Assembly (NCBI RefSeq): GCF_900167525.1
Contig: NZ_FUZQ01000007.1
Span: forward strand, 310,001-374,000
Origin: Krasilnikoviella flava
Lineage (GTDB): Bacteria; Actinomycetota; Actinomycetes; Actinomycetales; Cellulomonadaceae
Direction: 5' to 3'
DNA: 64,000 nucleotides
The notes under the pieces were generated by a model that was not told where the DNA came from, made no database searches, and saw only the letters and a program-made list of their open reading frames with translations. Both the position numbers and the translations under genes were made by a program. How positions within the stretch are numbered: the first letter of the stretch is position 1; the number at the start of each line of letters is the position of its first letter. Positions 30,324-42,174 of the stretch are shown piece by piece.

Positions 30324-30340
30324 GGTCGTCCTCCAGTGAG

Positions 30341-30358
30341 TTAGCGGTATACCACTAA
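30341..30358. promoter_or_regulatory. Probable GntR/FCD operator for the BMP transporter operon
   Basis: TTAGCGGTATACCACTAA: an 18-bp dyad, perfect except for one pair, with core GGTATACC. It lies 17 nt upstream of the lipoprotein ATG and between that gene and the GntR gene. FCD-type GntR proteins bind TNGT-NN-ACNA-like sites, which this matches. Confidence 0.7.
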
Positions 30359-30429
30359 TGGAGGAGTCTCGGGACGCCGTGTTTCCGGGGGGTCAACCGG
30401 CCGTAAATGGTGCGTGACCGTCCCGGCGG

Positions 30430-31155
30430 TCAGCCGGGGCGCCGGCTCCGGTTGCGCGACCGGGTCGCCTCGACGGGATCGATCGGGGAGGACGCCCAGG
30501 TCTCGGCGAGCGCGAGGCTCGGCTCGCGCCCCGAGGCCACGTGTCGCTGCGCGAGCGCGCCGACGGTCTCCGCGTCGCGGGCCTCGATCGCCGCCAGCAT
30601 CGCCGCGTGCTCCTCGCACTGCTCGCGGGTGTCCCGCTGCTTCGTGAGGTGGAAGAGCCAGCGCACGCGGGCGTCGAGCGGCGCGAGCATCGACCGCAGC
30701 AGCGCGTTGCCGCAGGCCTGGACGACCGCCGCGTGGAAGCCGGCGTTCGCGGCGGCCGTCGCGGCGTCGTCGTGGGCGTCGAGGGCGTGGCGCGCGGCCT
30801 GCACCGCGGTCGCCATCGCCTCGAGGTCGGCAGTCGTGCGCCGCAGCGCCGCGAGCCTGAAGGCGAGCACCTCGACGCTCTCGCGGACCTCGAAGATCTG
30901 CTCGACGTCCTCGCGCGTGAAGGGGGCGACGAGCGCGCCCTGCCGCGGTACCAGGATCACGAGCCCTTCACTCTCGAGCTGCTGCAGCGCCTCGCGGAGC
31001 GGGACGCGCGAGACGCCGAGCTCGGCGGCGATGTCCCGCTCGACCAGACGCTGCCCGGGGTGGAGGTCGAGGCCGATGATGCGGGCTTTGATGGTCTCGT
31101 AGGCGGTCTCGCGCAGCGAGCGGCCGTCGTCGCGAGGTGCCGGGAGCATGGTCAC
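30430..31155 (-). CDS. GntR family regulator, FCD (FadR) subfamily
   Basis: 241 aa. N-terminal winged helix (AYETIKARIIGLDLHPGQRL, LGVSRVPLREALQQLESEGL at about residues 20-70) and a C-terminal all-helical FCD ligand domain with the metal-type pattern (Asp in EVRESVEVLAFRL region, HAAVVQACGN, EEHAAMLAAI). It probably represses the neighbouring BMP importer until the imported or related ligand binds. GTG 31155 sits 6 nt after a TAGGAT box, so the mRNA looks leaderless; ATG 31149 is an in-frame alternative. Confidence 0.88.
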   Translation of the reverse strand: MTMLPAPRDDGRSLRETAYETIKARIIGLDLHPGQRLVERDIAAELGVSRVPLREALQQLESEGLVILVPRQGALVAPFTREDVEQIFEVRESVEVLAFRLAALRRTTADLEAMATAVQAARHALDAHDDAATAAANAGFHAAVVQACGNALLRSMLAPLDARVRWLFHLTKQRDTREQCEEHAAMLAAIEARDAETVGALAQRHVASGREPSLALAETWASSPIDPVEATRSRNRSRRPG

Positions 31156-31161
31156 CCACCG

Positions 31162-31167
31162 ATCCTA
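31162..31167 (-). promoter_or_regulatory. Putative -10 box (TAGGAT) of the leaderless GntR gene
   Basis: TAGGAT on the minus strand, 6 nt before GTG 31155. Divergent from the hisD promoter about 80 nt away. Confidence 0.5.
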
Positions 31168-31245
31168 GGGAGCGGGCCGCCGGTGCGTCGTCCTGCCCGC
31201 CGTCCGTCCTCCGGTCGGGACGGATGTCGGCCACGGGGCCCGACC

Positions 31246-31251
31246 TAGACT
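31246..31251 (+). promoter_or_regulatory. Putative -10 box (TAGACT) of leaderless hisD
   Basis: TAGACT, 6 nt, GTG 31258. No clear -35 box. Confidence 0.55.
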
Positions 31252-31257
31252 GGTCGG

Positions 31258-32583
31258 GTGATCCGACGCATCGACCTCCGCGGGCAGGACCTGGCCCGCA
31301 CCGAGCTGCTCGGGGTGCTGCCGCGCCCCGAGATCGGGGTGGACCAGGCCGTCCAGGCCGTGACCCCGATCATCGCCGACGTGCGGTCCCGCGGCGCCGC
31401 CGCGCTGCGGGACCTGTCCGAGCGCCTCGACGGGGTGCGGCCGGAGCATCTGCGCGTCCCGGCAGCGGCGCTGTCCGACGCTCTCGCCTCGCTCGACCCG
31501 CAGGTGCGGGCCGGGCTGGAGGAGGCGATCCGGCGCGTGCGCGCCGTGCACGCTGCCCAGGTGCCCACGGAGCACGCGACGCAGGTGGCGCCGGGTGCCG
31601 TGGTGCGGCAGCGATGGGTCCCGGTGCAGCGCGTGGGTCTCTACGTGCCCGGCGGGCGTGCGGTCTACCCGTCGTCGGTGATCATGAACGTCGTCGCGGC
31701 GCAGGAGGCCGGAGTGCCCGGTCTCGCGGTCGCGTCGCCGCCCCAGAAGGACGCCGGCGGCCTGCCGCACCCGACGATCCTCGCGGCCTGCGCCCTGCTC
31801 GGCGTGGACGAGGTCTACGGGGTCGGCGGGGCCCAGGCGGTCGCCATGTTCGCGTACGGCGCCGCGGGCAGCGAGCCGCAGGACGGGGACGTCCTGTGCG
31901 CGCCGGTGGACGTGGTGACGGGGCCGGGCAACGTCTACGTCACGGCGGCCAAGCGCCTGGTGCGCGGCGTCGTCGGCATCGACGCGGAGGCGGGGCCCAC
32001 GGAGATCGCCGTGCTCGCCGACGCCACCGCGGATCCGGGGCACGTGGCTCTCGACCTCATCAGCCAGGCCGAGCACGACCCGATGGCGGCCTCCGTGCTG
32101 GTCACCCCGTCCGTGGAGCTGGCCGGCGCCGTGGAGGCGCGGCTCAGCGACCTGGTGAGCTCGACGAAGCACTCGGCGCGCGTCATGCAGGCGCTGGGCG
32201 GTCCGCAGTCGGCGGTCGTGCTCGTGGACGACCTGGAGCAGGGTCTCGCGGTCGTGGACGCCTACGGTGCCGAGCACCTCGAGATCCAGACGGAGGGCGC
32301 CGCGGAGCTCGCGGAGCGCGTGCGCTCGGCCGGGGCGATCTTCGTCGGGCCGTGGTCGCCGGTCTCCCTGGGGGACTACATGGCGGGCAGCAACCACGTG
32401 CTGCCCACCGGCGGGTCCGCGCACTTCTCCAGCGGCCTCGGCGTGCACGCGTACCTCAAGTCCGTCCAGGTGGTCGAGTACACCCGGGACGCGCTCGAGG
32501 AGCTCGCGGACCGGATCGTCGCGGTCGCGAACGACGAGGACCTGCCGGCGCACGGCGAGGCCGTGCGCGGCCGCTTCCTCTGA
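31258..32583 (+). CDS. hisD: Histidinol dehydrogenase HisD
   Basis: Last enzyme of histidine synthesis; zinc- and NAD-dependent four-electron oxidation of L-histidinol to histidine. 441 aa from GTG 31258. Signature regions are [52 protein letters not shown] with the zinc-site Gln and His, and [14 protein letters not shown]. In related actinobacteria hisD is directly followed by hisC and hisB; here hisC is 8.4 kb downstream. Confidence 0.96.
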   Translation: MIRRIDLRGQDLARTELLGVLPRPEIGVDQAVQAVTPIIADVRSRGAAALRDLSERLDGVRPEHLRVPAAALSDALASLDPQVRAGLEEAIRRVRAVHAAQVPTEHATQVAPGAVVRQRWVPVQRVGLYVPGGRAVYPSSVIMNVVAAQEAGVPGLAVASPPQKDAGGLPHPTILAACALLGVDEVYGVGGAQAVAMFAYGAAGSEPQDGDVLCAPVDVVTGPGNVYVTAAKRLVRGVVGIDAEAGPTEIAVLADATADPGHVALDLISQAEHDPMAASVLVTPSVELAGAVEARLSDLVSSTKHSARVMQALGGPQSAVVLVDDLEQGLAVVDAYGAEHLEIQTEGAAELAERVRSAGAIFVGPWSPVSLGDYMAGSNHVLPTGGSAHFSSGLGVHAYLKSVQVVEYTRDALEELADRIVAVANDEDLPAHGEAVRGRFL

Positions 32584-32692
32584 GCAGCTTCGCCCGGCTG
32601 TCGGCGCCCTCCGGGCGGCGCGACGAAATAGTGTGCCAAGCGGCACGGTCGACCCCGCCCGTCGCGTCGGAGGCCCGTGCGAGCATGGACGC

Positions 32693-35600
32693 ATGCCCGC
32701 GCCGCCACCCCGCCTCGACCCGGTCGCGGTGGGCGACGTCGTCGGGAGCGCGGCATTCCGGCGTGCCCAGGGCTACCAGCGCGCGGGCATGGTGCGTACC
32801 TGGCGGTGGGACGCCGATGCGTGCGTCCTGACCGCCCGGGTGGCAGGGAGCGGCCCGCAGCCGTACACGTGCAGGGTCTCGTTCACGGTCGGCACCGACG
32901 GACGGTACGCGTACGGGTCGTCGACGTGCAGCTGCCCCGTCCGTGCGGACTGCAAGCACGTCGCGGCCGTGCTCCTGCACGTCGGGGCACAGCCCGGGGC
33001 GGCCGACGCCGGCAAGTTCGACGACGGTGGTGGTGACGGCGCCCCCGAGGGCTGGCGAGGACGCCTCGCCGCGGTGACCGGCGTGTCGGGGGCCCGCACC
33101 GCGGACGCCGACGAGGTCGCCGCCCGCGGCGGCGGTGTCCTGCCCGTGGCGCTGCGCTTCCGCCTCGACGAGGCGTTCGGCGACCTCCCGACCCAGCTCT
33201 CGGTGCGACCCGTGGTGCGCGGCAGGACGGGCTGGAAGGTCGCGCCGGAGGCGAGCTGGGAGGCGCTCGCCACCGGCCTGTACGCATTCGCGGACGTGCG
33301 CGCCACCCCGGCGCCCGAGGTGCGCCGCTGGTTCGCGGACCTCGGCTCCGCCCTCGCCGACGGCGGCGGGTTCGGCCGCGCCCGCCAGGCGTGGCGCCCG
33401 CTCGCGGCCGGCGGCCGCGGGCTGTGGGCGCTGCTCGCCGAGGCGTCCGACCTGGAGATCCCCCTCGTCGCGCACGGTGCGCGCGACGAGGTGCGGCTGG
33501 CGCGGGTCGCCGAGGCTCGCCTCGTGGTGGGCGCGGCGGGCGACGGGGTGCGCCTCGACCCGGTCCTCGCCTTCGACGGCGCGGACGCGCCGGCCGGGGC
33601 CGCGCTCGGCGCGGTGGGGGACACGGGGCTGTTCGCGGCCGACACACAGGACCGGCGGACGGTGCTGCGTGTCGGTCCGACCCCGCGGCGCCTGGGCGAC
33701 GCGGCGCGCGAGCTCGTCGTCGTCGGGCGGGTGGACGTCCCCGCCGCCGACGTCGCGGAGCTGTTCGCCGACCATCTGCCGGTGCTGCGCCGGGCGGTGC
33801 GCGTGGTGTCCTCCGGCTCCGTCGAGCTGCCCGACCCGCCGCGTCCCGTGCTGGTGGCCGAGGTCGGCTTCGTGTCTCCCGAGCACGCGCGGCTGGCCTG
33901 GACCTTCGAGTACTCGCCCCCCGACGGCGCGGTCCGTCGCGTCCCGCTGGACGGGGCGACGTCGGAACCGGTGCGCGACCCGGACGCCGAGGCGGAGATC
34001 CGGGACAAGGCGCAGGCCGCCGTGCGCGGGGTGGCGGGGTTCGAGCGGTTCGACCTCGTGGCCCGGACGGAGCTGCGGGGGCTGGACGCCCTCGACCTCG
34101 CCCACGCGGTCCTGCCGGCGCTCGCGGCCACCGGCGACGTGCGGGTGGCCGCGACCGACGTTCCGCACTACCTGCACCTCGACGCCGCGCCGAGGGTCGT
34201 CGTGTCCGGGGCGCCCTCCGGCGACTCGGACTGGCTCGATCTCGGCATCTCCGTGACCGTCGCGGGCAAGGAGCTGCCCTTCACGCGCCTGTTCACGGCG
34301 CTCGCGCGCGGCGACGAGCGGCTCCTGCTCGTCGACGGGTCGTGGCTCCGGCTCGACCAGCCGGTGCTGGGCCGGCTGCGCGACCTCATCACCGAGGCCA
34401 CCGCGCTGAGCGACCGCCCCGGGAAGGCCCGGGTCAGCCGGTACGACGCCCACTTGTGGGGCGAGCTCGAGGACCTGGCGGACGTCGTGGAAGCCGCAGC
34501 GGCGTGGCGGCGCGCGCTGGCCGGCCTGCGATCCCTCGCCGCGGGGGGCAGCGCGCCGGAGCCCGCCGCCGTGCCGGACGGTGTACGGGCGGTGCTCAGG
34601 CCGTACCAGCGGGAGGCGTTCGAGTGGCTGACGTTCCTGTGGGACCACGGGCTGGGCGGGATCCTGGCCGACGACATGGGGCTCGGCAAGACGGTCGAGA
34701 CGCTGACCTTCCTCGCGCACGCCCGGACGCAGGCGCCGGGCTCGCCGCCGTTCGTCGTCGTGGCACCCGCGTCCGTGGTCGGGAACTGGGTGGACGAGGC
34801 GGCCCGCTTCACCCCCGACCTGCGGGTGGTGGCGATGCCGGCCACGGCGCGCACGCTGGGGACCGAGGTGGCGGACCTCGCCGCCGAGGCCGACGTCGTC
34901 GTGACCTCGTACGCCGTCTTCCGCCTCGAGTTCGACGCGTTCGACGCCCTCGACTGGGGCGGGCTGATCCTCGACGAGGCCCAGGTCGCGAAGAACCCGC
35001 GCACCCGGGCGCACGAGACGGCGCGACTGCTCGGCGCACCGTTCAAGCTGGCGATCACCGGCACCCCGCTCGAGAACAACCTGATGGAGCTCTGGGCGGT
35101 GCTCGCGATCGTCGCGCCGGGGCTGTACCCCTCGATGCACCGCTTCAAGGCGGAGACCGCCCGGGTGGTCGACGCCGCGGCCGCTGACGACGACCCGCAG
35201 GTGGTCGCGGCCGGCAACCGTGCCCTCGCCCGGCTCAAGCGCCGTATCCGCCCGCTGGTGCTGCGCCGGACCAAGGAGCAGGTCGCGCCGGAGCTGCCCG
35301 AGCGGACCGAGCGCGTGCTGCGCGTGCCGCTCACCCCTGACCACCGCAAGGTCTACGACACCCACCTGCAGCGCGAGCGCCAGCGGCTGCTCGGCCTGCT
35401 CGAGGACTTCGACGCCAACCGTGTGGCGATCTTCCGGTCGCTGACGACGCTGCGCCGCCTGGCGCTGGACGCCTCGCTGCTCGACGACGCCTACGCGCAC
35501 GTCGGCTCCGCGAAGCTCGACGTGGTGACCGACGAGCTGACGGAGATCGCCGCCGAGGGGCACCGCGCGCTCGTCTTCTCGCAGTTCACGTCCTTCCTGC

Positions 35601-36016
35601 GGCGGGTCGAGGAGCGCTGCGCCGCCGCGGGGCTGCCCGTCGTCTACCTCGACGGCGCCACCCGGCGGCGCGCCGACGTCGTGCGGTCCTTCAGGGACGG
35701 GGACGCGCCGGTGTTCCTCATCTCGCTCAAGGCGGGCGGCGTGGGCCTCAACCTCACCGAGGCCGACTACGTCTACCTGCTCGACCCGTGGTGGAACCCG
35801 GCGGCGGAGGCGCAGGCCGTGGACCGCACCCACCGCATCGGGCAGACCCGCAACGTCGTGGTCACCCGCCTGGTGGCCCAGGACACGATCGAGGAGAAGG
35901 TCATGGCGCTCGCGCGGCGCAAGGCCGCCCTGTTCGACGCGGTGCTCGACGACGCCGCGGGCACGTTCGCGCGGGCGCTCGCGGCCGACGACGTCCGCGG
36001 CCTGCTGGACGGGTAG
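32693..36016 (+). CDS. SWIM-domain SNF2/HepA-family helicase
   Basis: 1107 aa DNA-dependent ATPase/translocase. A SWIM zinc finger (CSCPVRADCKH, about residues 79-90) is followed by an uncharacterised middle region and, from about residue 620, the SNF2 ATPase: DDMGLGKTVETL (Walker A, about 660), DEAQ (about 760), TGTPLENNLMELW, then helicase C with GLNLTEADYVYLLDPWWNP and RTHRIGQTR. Likely role in nucleic acid remodelling or repair; no partner is known. ATG 32693 lacks a good ribosome site; TAGTGT about 65 nt upstream may be a -10 box. Converges on recQ. Confidence 0.88.
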   Translation: MPAPPPRLDPVAVGDVVGSAAFRRAQGYQRAGMVRTWRWDADACVLTARVAGSGPQPYTCRVSFTVGTDGRYAYGSSTCSCPVRADCKHVAAVLLHVGAQPGAADAGKFDDGGGDGAPEGWRGRLAAVTGVSGARTADADEVAARGGGVLPVALRFRLDEAFGDLPTQLSVRPVVRGRTGWKVAPEASWEALATGLYAFADVRATPAPEVRRWFADLGSALADGGGFGRARQAWRPLAAGGRGLWALLAEASDLEIPLVAHGARDEVRLARVAEARLVVGAAGDGVRLDPVLAFDGADAPAGAALGAVGDTGLFAADTQDRRTVLRVGPTPRRLGDAARELVVVGRVDVPAADVAELFADHLPVLRRAVRVVSSGSVELPDPPRPVLVAEVGFVSPEHARLAWTFEYSPPDGAVRRVPLDGATSEPVRDPDAEAEIRDKAQAAVRGVAGFERFDLVARTELRGLDALDLAHAVLPALAATGDVRVAATDVPHYLHLDAAPRVVVSGAPSGDSDWLDLGISVTVAGKELPFTRLFTALARGDERLLLVDGSWLRLDQPVLGRLRDLITEATALSDRPGKARVSRYDAHLWGELEDLADVVEAAAAWRRALAGLRSLAAGGSAPEPAAVPDGVRAVLRPYQREAFEWLTFLWDHGLGGILADDMGLGKTVETLTFLAHARTQAPGSPPFVVVAPASVVGNWVDEAARFTPDLRVVAMPATARTLGTEVADLAAEADVVVTSYAVFRLEFDAFDALDWGGLILDEAQVAKNPRTRAHETARLLGAPFKLAITGTPLENNLMELWAVLAIVAPGLYPSMHRFKAETARVVDAAAADDDPQVVAAGNRALARLKRRIRPLVLRRTKEQVAPELPERTERVLRVPLTPDHRKVYDTHLQRERQRLLGLLEDFDANRVAIFRSLTTLRRLALDASLLDDAYAHVGSAKLDVVTDELTEIAAEGHRALVFSQFTSFLRRVEERCAAAGLPVVYLDGATRRRADVVRSFRDGDAPVFLISLKAGGVGLNLTEADYVYLLDPWWNPAAEAQAVDRTHRIGQTRNVVVTRLVAQDTIEEKVMALARRKAALFDAVLDDAAGTFARALAADDVRGLLDG

Positions 36017-36055
36017 CCGTCGCCGGCCCGGGACGCCGCCGTCGGACCGGACGGG

Positions 36056-38536
<2,481 letters not shown>

Positions 38537-38543
38537 GTCCTCG

Positions 38544-38549
38544 ATCGTA
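38544..38549 (-). promoter_or_regulatory. Putative -10 box (TACGAT) of leaderless recQ
   Basis: TACGAT on the minus strand, 7 nt before GTG 38536. Confidence 0.45.
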
Positions 38550-38624
38550 GGGGGCGCCGCCGACGGCCTCGACGGTCCCTCCACAGGACGGCGCGCCGCC
38601 GTCCGCCGAGCGGGCGGGTCGCCG

Positions 38625-39047
38625 TCAGCGCACGTACTCCCGTAGGAGCGCGACGGCCGACGCGACCACCGCGACCACCTCGGACGCCGCGGCGACGATC
38701 TCGTTCGTGCCGGCGAAGGTCTCGTTGACCCCGTAGAACCCGACCGTCGTCGACAGGACGAACGCGAGCAGCGTCGCGCCGCCGAAGCCGATCCCGCCGA
38801 CCAGCGGCAGCCAGTGCCGCCACACCACGAGCAGCACGGCCAGCACCAGGCCCGCCACGGCGTTCAGGAGGAAGAGGGGGCCGACGACGGCAATCGTGTC
38901 GTAGCCGTCGAGATAGAGGACGACGTGGACCACCGCCGAGACGAGCACGGCGGCCGCGGCCACCAGACGCCACGCGCGCGCGACCGGCGGTCGGTCCGGG
39001 GTGGTGGGCCGTGGCTGCGGTGGCACGGCGCCCTGTGGCGAGTCCAT
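38625..39047 (-). CDS. Small membrane protein of unknown function
   Basis: About 140 aa. After a short Pro-rich start there are four hydrophobic segments: LVAAAAVLVSAVVHVVLYL, VVGPLFLLNAVAGLVLAVLL, LPLVGGIGFGGATLLAFVL and IVAAASEVVAVVASAVALL. A His and two Asp sit in and after helix 1 (VVHVVLYLDGYD). I do not recognise the family. ATG 39047 has GGGAG about 10 nt upstream; ATG 39083 in the same frame would add 12 residues. It is divergent from the Rieske gene, with about 90 nt between. Confidence 0.6.
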   Translation of the reverse strand: MDSPQGAVPPQPRPTTPDRPPVARAWRLVAAAAVLVSAVVHVVLYLDGYDTIAVVGPLFLLNAVAGLVLAVLLVVWRHWLPLVGGIGFGGATLLAFVLSTTVGFYGVNETFAGTNEIVAAASEVVAVVASAVALLREYVR

Positions 39048-39140
39048 GATGTTGATGCTCCCACTCCTCGGGCGCGTCGTCATGGAGAGGCACGCCGGCG
39101 GCGGTGGCCGTCCGGGGTCCCGACCGTCCCGGAGGCCCGC

Positions 39141-39689
39141 ATGCGCAGCACCACGACCGTGACCCCCGCACCGTCCACGACCGGCCCGGCGACAGGTGCC
39201 GTGGCCGATCCCGTGGTCGACCCCCGTGCCGCCGGCGCCGAGGTCGCCGGGTGTGCCTGCGGGCCCACGAGGCGTCAGCTGCTGCGCGGCACCGGCGCCG
39301 CGGCCGGTGCGCTCGCGGGCGTGGGCGCCCTCGCCGCCTGCTCCGGGCAGACGCCGTCGCCGCAGGAGGCCGCGGAGTCCGTGAGCTCGGCCGAGGCGGG
39401 CACGGTCGTCGTGGCGCTCGCGGACGTGCCGGTGGGCGGCGCCGTGGCGGCGAAGATCGGCGGGCAGGACGTGCTCGTGACCCAGCCGACGGAGGGCGAG
39501 GTGCACGCGTTCAGCGCGATCTGCACCCACGAGGGGTGCGCCGTCACGCCCGGCGAGGGAGAGCTGGTGTGCCCCTGCCATCAGTCGCGGTACGCGCTCA
39601 CCGACGCCGCGGTGCTGGGCGGGCCCGCCCCCGCACCGCTCCCCGCGATCGACGTCGAGGTCTCGGGCCAGGACGTGGTCGTGACCTGA
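39141..39689 (+). CDS. Rieske 2Fe-2S lipoprotein
   Basis: 182 aa. Two halves: an exported N-terminus with TRRQLLRG twin-arginine motif, hydrophobic stretch and lipobox LAAC, then a Rieske domain with CTHEGC and CPCHQSRY supplying the two Cys and two His ligands of a 2Fe-2S cluster, and two more Cys for the usual disulphide. Tat export of a folded Fe-S protein anchored by lipid is the likely outcome. Redox partner unknown; it is not part of a cytochrome bc gene set here. ATG 39141 has GGAGG 5 nt upstream. Confidence 0.85.
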   Translation: MRSTTTVTPAPSTTGPATGAVADPVVDPRAAGAEVAGCACGPTRRQLLRGTGAAAGALAGVGALAACSGQTPSPQEAAESVSSAEAGTVVVALADVPVGGAVAAKIGGQDVLVTQPTEGEVHAFSAICTHEGCAVTPGEGELVCPCHQSRYALTDAAVLGGPAPAPLPAIDVEVSGQDVVVT

Positions 39690-39719
39690 GCGGGATGCGG
39701 GCGGGCCCGAGCCGTGAGG

Positions 39720-40751
39720 TCAGCCCCGCATGTCCATGACGACGCGTCCGTCGATCCTGCCGTGCTCCATCTCGTCGAAGATGGCGTTGATGTCGCTCAG
39801 CGGGCGCACGGTGTAGGTCGGGTCGATCTTGCCGCGGGCGAAGAAGTCCAGCGCCTCGGCCATGTCCTTGCGCGTGCCGACGATCGAGCCGCGCACGGTG
39901 AGGCCGAACAGGACCGTCGTGAAGATGTCCAGCGGGAACTTCTCCGGCGGCAGGCCCACGAGCGACACCGTGCCGCCGCGGCGCAGCGCGCCGACGGCCT
40001 GGGGGAAGGCGTGCGCGTTGACGGCGGTGACCAGGGCGCCGTGCACGCCGCCCCCCGTCTTCTCCTGGAGCTCGGCTGCGGCGTCCGCGGACGCCGCCGC
40101 GTTGACCGTGACCTCGGCGCCGTGCCTGCGGGCCAGCTCGAGCTTGGCGTCGTCGACGTCGACCGCCGCGACGCGGCGACCCATGGCCACGGCGTACTGG
40201 ACGGCGATGTGGCCGAGGCCGCCGATGCCGGAGATCAGCACCCACTCGCCGGGCTTCGTGTCGGTGACCTTGAGGCCCTTGTAGACCGTGACCCCGGCGC
40301 AGAGGATCGGCCCGACGGCGGCGGGCTCGACGCCCTCGGGGACGACCGGCGCGTACCGCGAGTCCACGAGCATGTACTGGCCGAACGAGCCGTCGACCGA
40401 GTAGCCGCCGTTCTTCTGGTTCGGGCAGAGGGTCTCCCACCCGGTCTCGCAGTACTCGCACTCGCCGCAGGCGCTCCACAGCCAGGCGTTGCCGACCGTG
40501 TCGCCGACCTGCACCCGGGTGACCTGGTCGCCGACGGCGACCACGTGACCGATGCCCTCGTGCCCGGGCACGAACGGCGGGGTCGGCTTGACCGGCCAGT
40601 CGCCGTGCGCGGCGTGCAGGTCGGTGTGGCACACGCCGGTGAAGTCGACCTTGACGAGGGCTTCGTGGGGGCCGGGGGCGGGGATCTCGAGGTCACGGAT
40701 CTCGAGCGGCGAGGTGAACGAGGTGACGACGGCGGCCTGCATGGTGCTCAT
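39720..40751 (-). CDS. adhP: Zinc-dependent alcohol dehydrogenase AdhP type
   Basis: 343 aa medium-chain NAD-dependent dehydrogenase interconverting primary alcohols and aldehydes. Catalytic zinc ligands lie in GVCHTDLHAAHGDW and GHEGIG; the structural zinc site is CGECEYCETGWETLC; the NAD fold has GIGGLGH. ATG 40751 has GGAG about 8 nt upstream. A perfect Rex-type dyad 114 nt upstream suggests control by the NADH/NAD ratio, as for fermentative alcohol dehydrogenases. TAGCGT at 40820-40825 (minus) may be the -10 box. Confidence 0.93.
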   Translation of the reverse strand: MSTMQAAVVTSFTSPLEIRDLEIPAPGPHEALVKVDFTGVCHTDLHAAHGDWPVKPTPPFVPGHEGIGHVVAVGDQVTRVQVGDTVGNAWLWSACGECEYCETGWETLCPNQKNGGYSVDGSFGQYMLVDSRYAPVVPEGVEPAAVGPILCAGVTVYKGLKVTDTKPGEWVLISGIGGLGHIAVQYAVAMGRRVAAVDVDDAKLELARRHGAEVTVNAAASADAAAELQEKTGGGVHGALVTAVNAHAFPQAVGALRRGGTVSLVGLPPEKFPLDIFTTVLFGLTVRGSIVGTRKDMAEALDFFARGKIDPTYTVRPLSDINAIFDEMEHGRIDGRVVMDMRG

Positions 40752-40864
40752 GGACCTGACTCCTTCACGGGCCGGGGCGAGGTCTCCCGCCCCTGGGGCT
40801 GCTCCGCGCTGACGTCTCCACGCTAGGCACGCGTCGTCTGCGGCGCAGCGCCGTCGTCCGGAAT

Positions 40865-40888
40865 GTCTTGTGAACTTCTTCACAAGAC
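40865..40888. promoter_or_regulatory. Rex-type redox operator
   Basis: GTCTTGTGAA, CTTC, TTCACAAGAC: perfect 10-bp inverted repeat. It contains TTGTGA-N6-TCACAA (40868-40885), the established consensus of the NADH-sensing repressor Rex. It lies between adhP (114 nt from its ATG) and hisC. Confidence 0.75.
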
Positions 40889-40947
40889 GAGAAGAGCCTG
40901 CCCGTCCGGGCGTCGGACGGGCCGCCTCGGCCACCTCGGGCGTTCCG

Positions 40948-40953
40948 TAGACT
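40948..40953 (+). promoter_or_regulatory. Putative -10 box (TAGACT) of leaderless hisC
   Basis: TAGACT, 6 nt, GTG 40960; identical box and spacing to hisD. It gives hisC-hisB-hisH-hisA a promoter of their own. Confidence 0.55.
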
Positions 40954-40959
40954 GGCGCG

Positions 40960-42174
40960 GTGACCACCCCTCTGTCCGCCCCCGCACCCGCGGGCGGGGT
41001 CGACGGCGCGCGGCTGCCGCTGCGCCCGGAGCTCGCCGACGAGGCGCCCTACGGCGCCCCGCAGCTCGACGTCCCCGTGCTGCTCAACGTGAACGAGAAC
41101 CCGTACGCGCCGCCCGAGTCCGTCGTCGCGACGATCGCCCGGTACGTGGCGGACGCGGCGCGGGGTCTCAACCGCTACCCGGACCGCGACTTCGCGGCCC
41201 TGCGCGGCGACCTGGCGGACTACCTGGCGCTCGAGTCCGGCGTGCGTCTCGCGCCCGAGCAGGTCTGGGCCGCCAACGGGTCCAACGAGGTCATGCTGCA
41301 CCTGCTGCAGGCGTTCGGCGGCCCCGGCCGCACGGCGGTGTCGTTCGCGCCGACCTACTCGATGTACCCCGAGTATGCCCGGGACACCCACACCCGCTGG
41401 GTCACCGGCCGCCGGGAGACCGACTTCACCCTCGACGTCGACCACGCGGTCGCGACGATCGAGGAGGTCCGGCCGTCGGTGGTCCTGCTGGCCAGCCCCA
41501 ACAACCCGACCGGCACCGCGCTCCCGCTCGCGACGGTGGAGGCGATCCTCGACGCGGCGGCGCGCATCCAGGTGCCCGACGCGCCGGAGCACGACGGCCG
41601 CCGCGCGGGCGCCGTCGTCGTGGTCGACGAGGCCTACGCCGAGTTCCGCCGCCCCGGCACGCCCTCGGCCCTCGAGCTGCTCGGCGCGCACCCGCACCTG
41701 GCGGTGTCGCGCACGATGTCGAAGGCCTTCGCCGCGGCCGGGCTGCGGCTCGGCTACCTGGCGGCGTCGACGGCGCTCGTCGACGCGCTGCGCGTCGTCC
41801 GGCTGCCCTACCACCTGTCTGCCGTCACGCAGGCGGCCGCGCGCGGCGCCCTGGCGCACCACGACGAGCTGCGCGCCCAGGTGCGCGACCTGCGCGACGA
41901 GCGCGACGCGCTGGTCGCGTGGCTGCGTGAGCAGCGGGTGGGCGGCCGCCCGCTCCAGGTCGCGGACTCCGACGCGAACTTCGTGCTGTTCGGCACCTTC
42001 GGTGACCGGCACGCCGTCTGGCAGGGCCTGCTCGACCGTGGCGTCCTCATCCGCGAGACCGGGCCCGACGGGTGGCTCCGCGTCTCCGTCGGCACGCCCG
42101 CAGAGAACGCCGCGTTCCGCGCTGCGCTCACCGAGGTCGTCGCCGCCGCGCCGACCACCGAGAAGGAGGACTGA
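40960..42174 (+). CDS. hisC: Histidinol-phosphate aminotransferase HisC
   Basis: PLP enzyme (fold type I) converting imidazole-acetol phosphate to histidinol phosphate. 404 aa from GTG 40960. Visible features: [10 protein letters not shown] near the N-terminus, [41 protein letters not shown], and the PLP-lysine region [18 protein letters not shown]. An N-terminal extension of about 30 residues precedes the core. The stop overlaps the hisB ATG. Confidence 0.95.
   Translation: MTTPLSAPAPAGGVDGARLPLRPELADEAPYGAPQLDVPVLLNVNENPYAPPESVVATIARYVADAARGLNRYPDRDFAALRGDLADYLALESGVRLAPEQVWAANGSNEVMLHLLQAFGGPGRTAVSFAPTYSMYPEYARDTHTRWVTGRRETDFTLDVDHAVATIEEVRPSVVLLASPNNPTGTALPLATVEAILDAAARIQVPDAPEHDGRRAGAVVVVDEAYAEFRRPGTPSALELLGAHPHLAVSRTMSKAFAAAGLRLGYLAASTALVDALRVVRLPYHLSAVTQAAARGALAHHDELRAQVRDLRDERDALVAWLREQRVGGRPLQVADSDANFVLFGTFGDRHAVWQGLLDRGVLIRETGPDGWLRVSVGTPAENAAFRAALTEVVAAAPTTEKED

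Noticed and set aside
32456-35833. Long minus-strand frame opposite the SNF2 gene
   Set aside because: Same compositional artefact; the plus strand has all helicase motifs.
36017-36055. Terminator between the convergent SNF2 and recQ genes
   Set aside because: Only weak, broken pairings in 39 nt; no stem longer than 5 bp.
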